A stretch of 64,000 nt of DNA from assembly GCF_000004195.4 (NCBI RefSeq), contig NC_030677.2, forward strand, positions 69,898,222-69,962,221, given 5' to 3'. The DNA comes from Xenopus tropicalis (Eukaryota > Chordata > Amphibia > Anura > Pipidae). Position 1 is the stretch's first letter; each line of letters begins with the position of its first letter. Shown here in pieces: positions 1 through 12,789 of the stretch. The notes under the pieces were generated by a model, which saw only the letters and a program-made list of their open reading frames with translations, was not told the origin of the DNA and made no database searches. Both the position numbers and the translations under genes were made by a program.

Positions 1-2551
1 TTTCCCACCCAACGCTGCTGTTGAAGGTGGCCGAAAAGACTGCCATACACTAATTTTTGGCAAGCATTCAGTGTAATATTAATGTTTTTATTAAGTTGCA
101 CTTTATCATAATAATTGTAGTTTTATGTGTATAACATAAAACCTGAAAGCCATATTGTCTCCAAGAGGAGTTATAGTACTAAAAGGGGACGTAGGACACA
201 GTTCTTCATACTGCACAGTCAAGCGCCTTAACAACTGACTAAGTGACTTGAAGGGTTAGTTGGTTGGTAGCGATAGTTCACTAAAACCAAATGACATTTC
301 AAAATATTACCTGAAGAGTTAATCAAGTTTTTTTTTTTTTAAAGAAAAATATAAATAATTCATTTCAATTCAGCTGTTCCAGATAGCCAAGTTCATACAA
401 GCAGGGCACTTGCTATTCTATCATTGCAAACCTTGTTCATCATCTATACCACACCATCCTTCTCCGTTGCTGACTAGTACAGAATCATATATATGTGCAT
501 ATGTTTGTTTTCAGTGTGTAACCCACATGTGGGTACTGTTTTAACAAAAATATGCAGCCTGCAAGTCTTCATGTGTTGCTGAGATTTAGCAACAAGCAAT
601 AGCTTAAGGCTGTAGGGAATTGCTGCTGCTTGGATATTGACTATTAAATACATTTAAGTGCAGCAGGGGAAATGCACATTTGGGAGCACTGGTGGCTAGA
701 ATCACACGTTTCTAGTTACACCCCTTTTTTAATTTATAACCAGCCCTCTGTTTTGCAAAATTGATGGTTCTTTCACTGTCATTTGTGAAAATGAGCCAGA
801 TTCGCATTAAACCAAATGGGGCTTCTTTTACTGAAAAGGTACATTTTGCACCAAAATAATTTGACACAGCTGTGTTTTAAAATTGCCATGAGAGCAGATA
901 TTTGATTACCTAGGAATATTGCTTTCTCAAAATTGGCAGCAAATGGTTTAGTCACAGAAAAATCTGTAAAATTCCTGTAGCTGTACAGACACTTGATGAC
1001 TGTGCAATTTATATTAACATTCTGCAACATAAAGCTACAGGCTCCAGTATAACGGAATAAGTAATTTGGTAAAAATAGGTAGATGTTATCTAATCACATA
1101 CGTAAAGCACATTGCGTTCCAGGGATCAGAAAGCTCCCTTTGTTGGCTAACCACTTTTTGGTCACAAGCTGTGCCACAGGGTACTAGTGAATTCTGTTGC
1201 CCTGTTATGGAACCAATTGTGCTACTCATGCAAGATCCTACAGATACATTATTCTGATTATTTTTCTTTTTTTTTGAGCTGAGAAAAACATCAGTGATGT
1301 GGAAACGCATTGTACTAAATAAAGGACTGTTTTGAGTAGCTTCTGAGCCCTTCAATGGGAGCAGTAGAATGTAAATAGATTAGTAATTTTAACTACATAC
1401 ATAAAACACCCACACCAATTTTTAACTGTCATTTTAAAGTTAGTGGTATTGGCTTCCACAATAGTTTGATTCACATACAAACAATACAATGCCTACAGTT
1501 CCTTAGCCTGGCCTGGGTAATCTCTAAAAATGTTACAAACACTGCACAGCCCAATTACAATATATACATGTGGTACCCTATTACACACATACTACCTCAC
1601 TCCTTGCTTTCTGTTTTCCTTCCCTGAATAGCTAAGACATTTTTGGGGCTATAGTTTACCAACAGCTGGGCAGTCCTGTAACAGGGAATATAGTAAGCAA
1701 CTCATTTGGTAGCCAAATTAATTGTTCTGACAACAATATTAAGCATGCTGCAATCAGTGAATCAATATTGTTACTTAGTTTATTATCAATGTATTCCACA
1801 GATGTTTACTGATGGGCTTTGTGTGGACTTAACAAACAGATACATATGGATAATGCACCTTAGAATGATCTTGCCAAATATAAAAAGAATTAGCACAGTT
1901 ATACCTCTTACATGGACAGTTTATCTTTCTTACATGCTGATGAACAAGCATTCTCGCATCATATGCGATTGTACAAGTCACATTCTATTAAGTCAGAAAC
2001 GTGAGCCGCATATAGGCAAACACTTACATGGTCATAAACAAATTATAATTACTAACAGAGAAAGTACCCTTTAATAGAAATAATAATAACCCTTAAAACA
2101 CTGTTCTGCTCCTAACAGTTGTTACATCTATTTACAGATTGTTACAGGTAAGGTTCACCTGAATAAAGTACGTTGATTATTGCTTTTAAACTCCTTTAAA
2201 GTAAGAAGTCCAGTTTTTTCCTATACAGGACGACTTAAATCTTGTGTGATAGGCCTCTGCATTTTTAATCTCAACCATAAAGTATTAATCCTATTGTGTG
2301 CCTTGGCTAGAAAAAAATTATAGTGATTCTCTAGAAACAGATACAAATAACATATATCTGTGAACACTAGGGGCTCTGCCGCTGAAACTATTGAAAATCC
2401 CCAATGCTGTGGCAAGCATTATATTAGCACAGGGGGTACAAAGAGAAATGCAATATAGTCAACATAGATTCCTATTCTTTCGGTGTGGCTTTCTGATGCT
2501 CAATAAAATATAATTTCCTATAATGAACATTGCCAATTGTTTTTTTTATAA
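1..2551. other. Unassigned AT-rich non-coding sequence
   Basis: I see no exon, RNA gene or recognisable repeat here. Short open frames on both strands lack domain character and look like chance frames. A minus-strand AATAAA signal lies at about 86-91, so part of this block could be the 3' untranslated region of a minus-strand gene, but nothing in the window tests that. Confidence 0.4.
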
Positions 2552-2848
2552 TACAGTTATAGTATCCGTTAACCAGAATGATCTGAATTATGGGAAGACT
2601 ATCTCCCACATACTCCATATTAGGTAAATAATTTATTTTTTTTAAAAACATATTTCCCTTTTCTCTGCAATAATTATACAGTAGCTTGTACTTGACCCCA
2701 GCTGAGATATAATTAATCCATACTGGAGGCAAAACAATCCTACTGGGTTTATTTAATTTTTAAATGATTTTTTAGCAGACAAAGTATAGAGATCAAAATT
2801 ACAGAAAGACCCATTATCCAGAAAAGCTCAGATAATAGATTACCTGAT
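2552..2848. mobile_element. Decayed TA-flanked MITE (CAGGTATGGGA family)
   Basis: The order of blocks matches the better copies at 32018 and 59322: a 'ccgttaaccagaa' left part, 'atctcccacatactccat', 'gtacttgacccc', 'tactgggtttatttaa', then 'attacagaaagaccc' and 'attatccagaaaa'. Both ends are worn, so the boundaries are approximate. No coding capacity. Confidence 0.6.
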
Positions 2849-2944
2849 TACCACAATAGTAATCCTTTAAAAGGTTGCTGAAAAACGTCATATTTCCTTT
2901 GCTTTCTATTTCCTGCTTTACATGCAACACATGTACAGTGTCTA

Positions 2945-3151
2945 GATGCCCCTCAGGCCCCCACTCTAGTAGCGAGCTCCTCTAGATGTCAAAGTGAATG
3001 CCAATTTGCCCCTGCTCCAACATGTGCCTGCCCACACACGCTTTACCTTGTTGCTTCAGCGATCTGAGGCAGGTGGGGAGCACCCACAGGGAGCCCACAT
3101 TGACTGGGGCCCACTGTTTTTTTCCTGGTGTCCCGCCGGTCCAACCCTGTG
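2945..3151. mobile_element. Partial hAT MITE (CAGTGTTGGACTGG family)
   Basis: The right end 'ggtgtcccgccggtccaac' followed by 'cctgtg' matches the right ends of the complete copies at 31202-31479 and 42848-43127. The left end is not recognisable, so this is a truncated or decayed copy. The open frames on both strands here are repeat shadows. Confidence 0.5.
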
Positions 3152-4944
3152 TATGTAAGTCTCCATCATTCATTAGGAATAGTTTGCAAAATAAAAGCTA
3201 AAGCTTATACTGTATATAGAGAGAGGAATATGTTTCTGCAAGTCTGGCTACAGATTCACACACATTCCATGCAAACGTACCATTCACATACCTTAATAGT
3301 TATGGCTTTAAGAATTTGCAATTAAACAATTCTGTATCATAAAAATCCAGTGATAAATCTGGCAAGGCTCACATTTTTTGAGCATATCCTTTACTTGTAA
3401 CTTCTTGGGAAGTTTTGTCACTGCCAATGTTTATACTCTCATTATCAATAAGTTGCAGAGTATGAGGATATATTGTAGTTTAAGCTGCAATTCTGTTTCT
3501 CATGGTGAATCTTTCTCATCCCAAACTGCCTAAGAACGGCACAAAACCTTTTTTTGGAATATCAAATGTTCTACTCTGTGCCCAGCTGCAAATCTCCATT
3601 ACTATGATTTAATGCAATATGTGCTCCCGTGGTTTTTATACACTTCTCCTGGACAAATTGATTTTTAAATGCAATAGCTTTAGCTGCCTGAATTTCAGGT
3701 GTTAAACAAATGTCGATCGGGTTCAGGACTGTCTGACCACATTCTTCTGAGACATAGAATGGAAGGGTAAGTAGCATGTAATACTAGGCCTAGCTACACC
3801 ATATTGGAAAAGAACTTAGGATAACATTGTCTTATGTTTCCTGTAAGTGTTCATTGATATCATTAAATATGTAACAGGCAGGATAATAAGTACAGGACAT
3901 CATTGCCATGAACCCAAACAAACGAAAAAAAAATTTATGAGTACAATTTCCCTTGATTATAGTGGAGAATAATTTATTAATATAATAGAGGTCAAACAAT
4001 AGAGGAGAGAATTAAATAAGACAGTACTCACAGTAATATATACACAAGGTAATTCATTTTCTAAGAAAAGTTTGAAATATATACTAATGAATCATGGATT
4101 TACTCAAGGTTGTGTGAAGCTTGAAGTGAGACTAAAACAAAGAAACATTTTAGTTTTATCAATTAAGGAAAGAATATAGAAAAGCTTTGTGCACAAACAT
4201 CATTGCTCATATATAGAGTTTGGAGCACAGCAAAAGTCAATTAACACATGAGTAGATAATTAAACTAAGTACAAAGGAAATTACAACAACAACTTGCTTA
4301 TGATATTATTTTATGCATATCTTTACATAGATTAAGATGCTCTGAAAGCATGGATAAAGTAAAAGAAAAAAATTAGCATTACATTTTTTGGGGAATTGTG
4401 CAGAAATGTGCAGTTCCTGGCATGTAGGGAAAGAAACAAGGTATGACTTGTTCCAAATACAGTATTACCTCGCTTCACCAATTGCAGCAAATGTATAAAT
4501 GCTAACTGATAACTGGTTTCTATGTGTTACTGATACTTTTTAGATACTGGGGTTATGTATTGAGACTAGTTTTATAACCTATATCAACCCATTAGGTGTT
4601 TATTTTCAGTCATCAAATCAACAGAGGGTAACTTTGGCCTTTTATTAAGTGCCTGGTGAAATTACATAGATGTATTGCAAAAGTTTTCATTACATTTTGA
4701 ATTGTCCCAATAGGATAAAACTTAATAAAAACTTAACAAATAAATTACTGTTATCCTTTACTTATATAGCCACAACATATTCAGCCCTTCCCTAGAGAGC
4801 TTACAATCTAAGGTCCCTGTTGCATTCACACACACTATGCTCTGTTTAATTAGGAGCTAATGAAACTGACTGTATGTTTTGTGTGGGAGGGAACTGGGTA
4901 ACCCAGAGGGCACAGATAGTTTCCTTGCAGATATTGCTTCAGCC
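3152..4944. other. Unassigned non-coding sequence
   Basis: AT-rich sequence with no supported gene. I see no clear repeat ends and nothing that stands out from background. Confidence 0.4.
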
Positions 4945-5496
4945 ATAATCAGTAGAGATGTAGCGAACTTAAAAAAAAAAAAAAGTTCGCAAACGCGTTC
5001 GCGAACTTACGCCAAAAAGCGTGAATATTCGCGAACTTTGCGAACCCCATAGACTTCAATGGGAAGGCGAACTTTAAAACCTAGAAAAGCCATTTCTGGC
5101 CAGAAAACTGATTTTAAATTTGTTTAAAGGGTGCCACGACCTGGACAGTGGCATGCAGGAGGGGGATCAAGGGCAAAAATTTCTCTAAAAAATACTTTGT
5201 TGAAAAAGCGTTGCGTAAAAACGGGCAGACCTAGCGGAAACACGCGGCGTTTTTTGCTATTTCGCACTATTGGCACCATGGAAACGGGATTTGCTTACAC
5301 CAGTACTAGGCTGAAAAACGCCATGTGTGGTTGTGCGGTGTTTTTTTAGGCTGAGAAAAAACGCAGCGCAAAAAAACGCGGCGAACCCAAATTGCGAACA
5401 TACGCGGAAAGTTCGCGAACTTGCGCGTTCGCGAACACCCGATGTTTGCGAGAATTAGTTCGCCGGCGAACAGTTCACTACATCTCTAATAATCAG
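4945..5496. repeat. 8-bp target-site duplication of hAT MITE
   Basis: The octamer ataatcag occurs at 4945-4952 and again at 5489-5496, directly flanking the inverted-repeat element. An 8-bp duplication is the hallmark of hAT integration. Confidence 0.9.
4953..5488. mobile_element. Non-autonomous hAT element, relative of the 44-52 kb transposon
   Basis: 536 bp, starting TAGAGATGTAGCGAAC and ending with the inverse (one CpG-type change, gttcactacatctcta). Its left ~200 bp and right ~110 bp match the corresponding ends of the 7.5-kb element at 44379-51897. Shared blocks include 'atagacttcaatgggaaggc', 'ctggccagaaaactgatttt' and 'ctggacagtggcatgcagga'. It lacks transposase and tandem arrays, so it looks like an internal-deletion derivative mobilised in trans. 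Subterminal GTTCGCGAAC palindromes are present at both ends. The open frames inside are not genes. Confidence 0.9.
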
Positions 5497-5659
5497 TCCT
5501 AGCACCTTAGCCAATACTGCTAACCAGTGAACAACTATTAATTTGAGAACATTTGAAAAAGGTTGTTCAATTTTTGTTCGCAAAGCTCCACCATTTTGCC
5601 CAGTCTTCCCACTGTAACTGGAAACTAATGAGGCTCTGTTTACTAAACTATTTGTTTTG

Positions 5660-5913
5660 GCAGAAAATTGCATACCTCCCAACTGTCCCACTTTTCACAC
5701 TTTTGTCCCATTTTTAATGCTTGATCCCACTGTCCCAGATTTTGACCTGAGTGGCAGCGCAGTACATATGGGGCTGTGGTTATGACATTTAGGGATGTGG
5801 TTGTGCCTTGTGGGACACCAAAGGTGGTTATTGGTCAGATTATTTACAGTTGTGACCCGAACTCGAAAAGCCCTGAACTGTTCTGGCAAAAACCAAACAG
5901 GTGGCAACCCTAA
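5660..5913. mobile_element. Interspersed repeat ('cctcccaactgtccc' type)
   Basis: The block begins 'gcatacctcccaactgtccc' and ends 'ggtggcaaccct', a pattern I associate with a common vertebrate short DNA repeat. There is only one copy in this window, so boundaries and class are not demonstrated here. Confidence 0.35.
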
Positions 5914-6869
5914 TTTCTGGTTGTGATCAAATAGTATTAAACTGCTGTAATTTGTAGCAGTGTAGTATGCAGTCTGAATAGCTATGCTGCTAGTTTATGA
6001 TTCTGAAAGGGACATTACCATTACAAGCAGTAATAATTAAATACTGCCATTTCATTGTTTTTGTTCATGCACAATTGGTGTGGTGTCTTCCAGCATAATT
6101 AAATGAAGGTTCTGACTTTTGGGGAGATGCTTTTTCTAACTTCTGGCACTACCTATCACAGCCCTTTGATAAAGATAAAGATATGGAAACTATTTTCCAC
6201 AGTGATTGGGATCTGGGGTTTTCCAGATCCAGTCCACTAAAAATCCATTAAGCATTAAATAAACCAAATAAGACTGTTTTGCCACCAATATGGATTCATG
6301 CAACTTAGTTACTTTCAAGTATAAGGTACTGTTTTATTATTACAGATATTTGCTTAAAATAGACTATACCCTAGCATAACTCCATGTTCAGAGAGCCCTG
6401 CAGCATATCTGTCTTGAGAAAATGTGTTTTAAAGAATTAACTCAGCGCCATAAAGTGAATAATTCTCTCGACAATAACTATGCTTTCCAAAACATTAAAC
6501 ATTGCTTTCTGGCACAAATACACATTTTCCCCAGATGCAATCCAGTGGCATCCAAATATAGATTTGTGAATGCATTGAAAACAATAGGTAGTCATTTAAC
6601 TGTCTGGCAACTAAAATAGCAACTTAGTTTTCAAGGTGGATCAAGGAAACATTGACTGATTCATTGACTGAGTACTGTAAAGTGACATTGGTATTTAAAA
6701 TTGTTAAAGAAATATTTAAAAACAAAAGTTTATTTTTCTTCATCAAAATAATTCAAAAACTGGTGAATTGCAATCACTTTGCAAATGTATATTACCTTTC
6801 TATAAGTCAGAATGGTTGGTTCTAACAGTTACAGTAAGTCAAATCAAATAGGTTTTTTCACCACATTCA

Positions 6870-6889
6870 ATATATATATATATATATAA
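6870..6889. repeat. (TA)n microsatellite
   Basis: About ten TA dinucleotides in a row. Confidence 0.9.
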
Positions 6890-7548
6890 GAGTAAATTCC
6901 CTGGTTGCAAATGCGTGTTGCGAGGGAAATCAATAGAGTAACCATCAGTGTTGTCATCAGTGATTCTTTTAGGAAAGGTAAAGGAAAAGGTAAACTGGTT
7001 CACAGAATGTGCTAATGCAGTTGTAGCACAGCAATATGTAATATCTATATGTTTGTTTGTTATATTGCTAACTGTTGTTATAGCTGTTTATAACGGAAAT
7101 AGAAATGTATTAACAGCGTAAAAACGCTATGTTTAACGTTCACAGACCTGCTTTTCTATTCACAAATAAAACAACTGGTGTTAGAAGCCCATGAGCACAA
7201 TATAATGCATGTATATACTGTATAGTGATAGACAGCAGCTGGCTTGTTTTTACTCATATTCAATGCCCTTAACCTGCCCTTGACAAACAAATAACAACAC
7301 TAACAAATAAAGGCACATTTCACAGAAAAACAACTTGTATAACATGTGTAGATATTCATTTAGGAGTAAAATATGATAACAGCACAAAAAGATTCAAGAA
7401 GACTCTGATTGAACCTGTACTTAGTTCTCCAGTGGAGGGCAAACTTGCATCAAATATACAATCCTTGCAGCATATTCACAGTCTTTCATAGTATACAAAG
7501 TATTTTCACTTATGTTAAAACATTAGCTCCAGCAGCAAGTTTTATTTG

Positions 7549-7600
7549 TCTATCTATCTATCTATCTATCTATCATCTATCTATCTATCTATCTATCTAT
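7549..7600. repeat. (TCTA)n microsatellite
   Basis: About 12 TCTA tetramers, interrupted once at 'tatcatct'. It generates a meaningless open frame of Ser-Ile-Tyr-Leu repeats. Confidence 0.9.
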
Positions 7601-7839
7601 TCACTTGACTCATCAGACATCTCTCTCTCTTTTCTTATTACTGTTTCTTTCTGTCTGTATACTGCATGCTATTTAGGTGTTTAATGCTAGAAAAAAAGAC
7701 ACTAACAGGACGCCAGTTGTAGATAGAGCAGGCAGCACCCTAATTAGAGGATATTTCTCGATTAAATGGGCCACTGGCCCTGAGAGATGTGCAAAAGTTT
7801 TATTTAATGGTGCTGATTTTTGATGTTACAGCTTCAAAT

Positions 7840-8107
7840 TAGTGATGGGCAAAATTTTTTGGTTGGCATGGATTCGCTGCAAAATTTTGCATTGCGCCAT
7901 TGGCAAATTTTGCAGCAGCAAAAATTCGCTGAGTGAAGAAAAAGTCACAGTTGTGTCAAATAAATTGTGTTTGTGTAAAAAAAAGTTGCGTTTTCTTAAA
8001 AAAATGTCATGCAGTAGCTGAGTATTCTCAAGTTTTTTGCCATTTCGCAAATTTTTCAGCAGTTTCCCAAATTTTCGGGAGAAACTGGACAAATTCGCTC
8101 ATCACTA
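7840..8107. mobile_element. hAT-like MITE (TAGTGATGAGCGAAT family)
   Basis: Left end TAGTGATGGGCAAAATTTT, right end 'aaattcgctcatcacta'. The flanking octamers (cttcaaat and ttttaaac) differ at three transition-type positions, as expected for an old 8-bp duplication, but this is not proof. 'ggcatggattcgc' next to the left end is a family signature shared with 14498, 15835 and 35201. Confidence 0.65.
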
Positions 8108-9024
8108 TTTTAAACATACACACTCTTTTAGATAAAATAGGATCTTAGCCTATTTATTAAGGCTAAAAGCTATTCATTAAAGCAAAATGTTGTGTTTCAG
8201 GGGATATATTATATAGTGTGTCTGTAATAAAGGGGTAAGAACTATTAAATCTAAAATGTGCACAGTTCCTGTTGCCTTTACATATTGGAATAGTGATTCC
8301 GAGTCACATATCCAGGAAACTAAGGATCCAGAGCGTGATATAGAAGACAGAATGATGTGTGGGTGTATATCATAGTATTGATCATGCAAGACGACTGGAC
8401 TAAAAACTATAATACATACATAATCCATAGTCCATAATACAATGGCAAGGATTGGGCTTGTAGCTTAGCAATACTGCTGGATGAAGATGAAAAGTCCTGG
8501 TATATCTTAATGTAGCAAGCTACAAAAATCTCTGAAACCCTGGTGCCCACTGGCTTGCATGCGATGCAACAATACTGATGCAAATAAGTCTCCCATTTGG
8601 TTATTTCACAATATTCTTTATATTGATTTAAATGTGGCATTTCACCAAACCCACTTTAATGCTGCTGGTTGGAATGGTACATTAAAGTGTAATCAAATCT
8701 CTAAATTATAAATAACTGTCTCTTATTATAATGATTGCATTATCATTTCTGTACCACTCAGTGTGCTGTAATGACTACATAAAGCACTTAGTATTAGCAC
8801 TTACTATTACAAATCACAGTTAACCAAGTTCTGCATATTTTATGAAAAGTAAAATTATACATTTTTACACATTAATGTATTCTGACTTTTAGGAATATTG
8901 TGTTTCCTATGAAATCTATTAAATATCCTGTGTAATGCAACCAAAGAAAATTAATTATGTGTGGGCTGAGCTGTGCCACCTGATACAATCCCCAGAATCT
9001 ACAAAGTACAGATGTACACTAAGG
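8108..9024. other. Unassigned non-coding sequence
   Basis: No gene, array or clear element ends seen. Confidence 0.35.
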
Positions 9025-9480
9025 GGCACATTTACTTATCCACGAATGCTCCGAACGTTCGTTCAATCGGTCCAATCATATTTTCTGTGACTTTTCCGTA
9101 CCTTGTGCGACTTTTTCGCCGCTTGCGCGACTTTTTCGGTGCTTTTGCGACTTTCGCCCAGAAACTGCCTGGAATAACCCCTTAGGTAGAGCAGGAGAGC
9201 CCTGCAGACCCTGGTGTTCACTGATGCCCTTTTGGGGCCCTGGGCTTTCTTCGTCGGGATAGACAGGGATCCTACTTATGGCCAAGGTTACTCTCCAAAC
9301 TCGGTACAAAGGGATGAGACGGAATCAGAGTCGAGATCAGGCAAAAGTCAGTGGCAGGCGGCAAGGATCGTAGTCAAAAGTCAGACGAGAAGTTAAAAAC
9401 CAGTAGATTAGACACAAAACAAGCTTAGCTAGGAACCAGGACGTCAGGACCAGCTTGGGCAAGGAAAACAAGCAAGGAAG
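9025..9480. mobile_element. Repeat-derived composite (GGGGCACATTTAC end plus unknown)
   Basis: Begins with 'aaggggcacatttac', an end type seen in several MITEs of this window. It is followed by the recurring 'gcgactttttcg' motif. From about 9340 the 'cagtggcaggcggcaagg' type wording loosely resembles 59990-60060, suggesting both derive from one dispersed repeat. Class unknown. Confidence 0.3.
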
Positions 9481-9720
9481 TGCTTTTAAGGTATTAGAGG
9501 AACGGAGCTTCCATTTGAAGCAGCGTAGGTGGTTTTTCACGGTGAGGGCAGTGAGGTTGGGGAATGCCCTTCCTAGTGATGTTGAAATGGCAGATTCTGT
9601 TAATGCCTTTAAGAGGGGCCTGGGTGATTTCTTAAACAAGCATAATTTCCATGGCTATAAGTGATCTAAGATCTACACTTTCATCTTTTTTTTAACTCAA
9701 ATTACTTATGTAACTATGTG
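9481..9720 (+). pseudogene. CR1/L2-like retrotransposon 3' tail
   Basis: A short frame ending at 9663 reads FFTVRAVRLGNALP, then ADSVNAFKRGLGDFL. This is the same C-terminal signature as FFTVRAVKFWNSLP and ADTLYNFKKGLDGFL in the element at 24381-25391. The DNA ends 'ttatgtaactatgtg', matching the ACATAGTTACATA-type 3' end of these elements. It is 5'-truncated: only the last ~60 codons and the 3' end remain, with no RT catalytic part. Dead copy, inserted on the plus strand. Confidence 0.75.
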
Positions 9721-10087
9721 ACAAGAACATGCAATGATTTATAAACATGTTAGTATACACTTGATAGTACACACATATATTTTCAAGTAATATTAGTACA
9801 CACATGTATTTTCATCTAATTTCAGACATAGGTTATCATTTATGAATAAATCATTACATGTTTCTATCATATGTTACTAGTGCAAGAACAGATACACAAG
9901 TGAAGCATGATATAGTGCATCCCTGACTAGAATTCTGGGTGATATTGTAGGATATAGGGAGGAGGAATAGTTTACAGGCATTTGATGGAAGGTAGCTATT
10001 CATATCTGCTCCATTACTTATTCAGTAGGTCATAGACCAAATCTGCAGTCATTTTCTTGGGGCAGCTGGTTTTTATGGGCTTATTTG

Positions 10088-10531
10088 TTTATCATTAGTG
10101 ATGTAGCGAACATCACCGAAAATGTTCGCGAACCCGTTCGCGGACTTTCGCCAAAACTCGCAAATATTCACGAACTTTGCGAACCCCATAGACTTCAATG
10201 GGAAGGTGAACTTTAAAATCTAGAAAAGCCATTTCTGGCCAGAAAACTGATTTTAAAGTTGTTTAAAGGGTGCCACGACCTGGACAGTGGCATGCAGGAG
10301 GGGGATCAAGGGCAAAAACTTCTCTGAAAAATACTTTGTAAAAAAAATGCCAAAAAAAACGCCAAAAAATAACGCCAAAAAAAACCCCGCAAGCTATTCC
10401 TATGTATATGCATAGGCGATAAAACGAAGCGAAAAAATGCGGCGGAAAAACCAAGGCGAAAAAACGCGGCGCCAAAAAAAAACGCGGTGAACCCACGCCG
10501 GCGAACAGTTCGCTAAATCTCTATTTATCAT
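10088..10531. repeat. 8-bp target-site duplication of hAT MITE
   Basis: The octamer tttatcat lies at 10088-10095 and 10524-10531, exactly outside the inverted ends. Confidence 0.9.
10096..10523. mobile_element. Second non-autonomous relative of the 44-52 kb hAT element
   Basis: 428 bp with left end TAGTGATGTAGCGAAC and right end 'gttcgctaaatctcta'. Internal blocks 'atagacttcaatgggaaggt' and 'ctggacagtggcatgcagga' match both the 4953-5488 copy and the left arm of the full element. The right half is an A-rich 'gccaaaaaaaacgcc' run instead of transposase. Perfect 8-bp duplications show it inserted by hAT transposition. Minus-strand frames rich in Phe are artefacts of the A-run. Confidence 0.9.
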
Positions 10532-11179
10532 GTTGTCTGCAGAGGTTCTCATGTCATTTCCTAAGAGGAAGATTTTATGTTATGCCATATAATGATGTCT
10601 TATAACCCAAAGAGTAAATGTAAATAGGTAAATGTAAATATTGTATGCATTTAGTTTTTTGGACTGTCCCTTAGAAAAGAAATCAGTAATCCACTAAACA
10701 AATCTGAAATGTTCTTTCTAAGCATCTTCATGACCAGTCAGTAGTGCATCTGTAGAGCTCCCATGAAATACTGAAAATTATTTGAAAAGGTGAAAAAAGT
10801 CTCCACTTGAAATGAAATACACCTTAAGGTGACTGAAATTGAGTAGCATAGCAAAGGTAACCAAGCAGAGTTTCTTTCATGTAGGCAATTAGGGGCCTAA
10901 CATAACATTTAATATATCATAGAATAACATCAAAAGAAAATAATCAATACCAAGCCTAGACCTTTGCAGACTTTTATAGTTCACTATATAACCTCAAAAA
11001 TGACAAACTGCTGAAGGAATATACAGAACACAATATAGATGGTTTCCTAGACAATGGCAAAATCATGGCCTTAAAAATTAGTTCACCGTAAAATAATTTG
11101 TTTCAGGAAATGCCATTCTAGCATAATTTTAACTATTGTGTGGGTGAGCACAGAGTGCTAGAGAGGTGCTGTATAAATG
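10524..11179. other. Unassigned non-coding sequence
   Basis: No feature supported. Confidence 0.35.
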
Positions 11180-12210
11180 TTTATTTGCAAACCCCCCCCC
11201 CAAAAACCAATAAAAATATAAGTAAGAAAAAAAAAGAAGTGCTAGAGTTATCACACTCGGCAGAAAATACGCTATGTACTAATGAACGCAAGTTGTTGCC
11301 CGCGACTATTATTTTTTGAAGCCTTTGTAAATTTTTGGACGTGCGGGGAATTTTCGAGTGGCGAAAATTTGCCACACGTCCAAAAATTCACTGCAAATCC
11401 ATGCCTGGCGAAACATTTCATCACTTGTAGCCGCATATAAATAGTCGCGCAAATGAACGCACGCCATGTTAGCCATACACGCCAATACTTTCGTAAAATT
11501 ACTGTATTAAAAATGACCATTTCCCTGCAAACTGGCGGCTGCGTCACTCTAGGGGAAACACATACTTGAAAAAATAGCAATGCAAAGTCCATATTTTATT
11601 GGCAAAACCTCATTTACTGTTTATTATACCTAGTAATGTATTTTGTGCGACTAAATAGTTACCACTATTGTACTGTATAATATCGCGACTAAATATTCAC
11701 CGCTATAGTACTGTATATTATCGCAACAAAATATTCACCGCTATAGTACTGTATATTTTGGCAACAACATATTCACTGCTATAGTACTGTATATTTTGGC
11801 GACAACATATTCACTGCTATAGTACTGTATATTAGTAGCGAAATTCTATACATGCCAAGACTTTAGTAAAATTGAGTAAAAAAGACACATAGTTGAATAA
11901 ATAACAGTGCTAAGTCCATATTTTATTGGCAAAAACTCATTTACTGTACTTTTCTATAATTTTTCGCCTGCCTGTAGTAGGTGTTAATTTTCGCATAGCC
12001 GAATACGATATTTAGCGCGCCTAAGTTATAGTGAATCATGCGATCGTATTCTTTTCAGCGCGGAAATTAACGCATGCGTTAAAACTAGCGCAAAAAATAC
12101 CACATGCAAAAATGGCGACTTAACGCACGCGATAATTAATTATTGCGACTTATTTAACGCAAAAAAGCATGCAATAATTTTTATCGCACTTTAGTGAATC
12201 AGGCCCAATG
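11180..12210. mobile_element. Composite repeat with embedded MITE end and tandem array
   Basis: It ends 'tagtgaatcaggccc' and holds two copies of 'gtccatattttattggcaaa' (about 11588 and 11918). Around 11330-11430 is a MITE right end with 'gcaaatccatgcctggcgaa'. Many CpG-containing words ('gcgataattaattattgcg', 'taacgcatgcgtt') mark the right part. Looks like a DNA-transposon remnant with other elements inside. No coding capacity. Confidence 0.45.
11640..11836. repeat. 38-bp tandem repeat, five units
   Basis: The word tactgtat recurs at 11671, 11709, 11747, 11785 and 11823, an exact 38-bp period. Each unit has the form 'attcaccgctatagtactgt' plus a variable 'atattttggcgacaacat' part. Copies differ by a few substitutions. 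Confidence 0.9.
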
Positions 12211-12789
12211 ACTAATTTTGCTTATGAAAATAATTTTCATCTCTAATTTTCACCTCTAAGCAAAATCAGGCTACAGTATGTGCACACAGGGCAGCCATTA
12301 GGGGGTAGAGGGAGTACAGTTGTGCTGGGCCCCATTAAATCTTCCTCTGTAAGGGGGCCTGGTCACTATGTGAAAGCTTTGTAAGTTACATAAAAAGTTA
12401 TGCCCAAACTTACTCCATTTATGTGACTTCCATAAACTTATTAAATTTTATATTCAATATTACAAAGGTAACAGTGCATTTAAAAAAGGTTTTACAAAAA
12501 GAGACATATACATACAAACAGTAAATAAAATAAAAGGAAATAAAAACACAGAGAAAACTCTATGTACGTAACCGAGTTATCTTTTGTGTCCTCCTGAGGT
12601 AAGAGTTTGGAAATCCTGAGCCCATCCTCCAACATAAGTTGAGACCTTCAGAATGAACTAACTAGTACCTGGGTCTATGCCCTTTTTATCCTCCTGCAGG
12701 GCTCCTCCCTCATTACCGTATTCATGAGGGAGTGCCCAGGAGCTTGTCACATGACCTCCCCTGTAGAGAGCTGCACTTCTCATGCCAGT
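12211..12789. other. Unassigned non-coding sequence
   Basis: No gene recognised. Confidence 0.35.

Larger units (their letters stand above)
5914..7839. other. Unassigned non-coding sequence with two microsatellites
   Basis: No gene or transposon ends recognised apart from the TA and TCTA simple repeats listed separately. Confidence 0.4.

Noticed and set aside
7409..7684. 91-codon frame with Ser-Ile-Tyr-Leu repeats
   Set aside because: It is the translation of a TCTA microsatellite. The same applies to 60753-60998.
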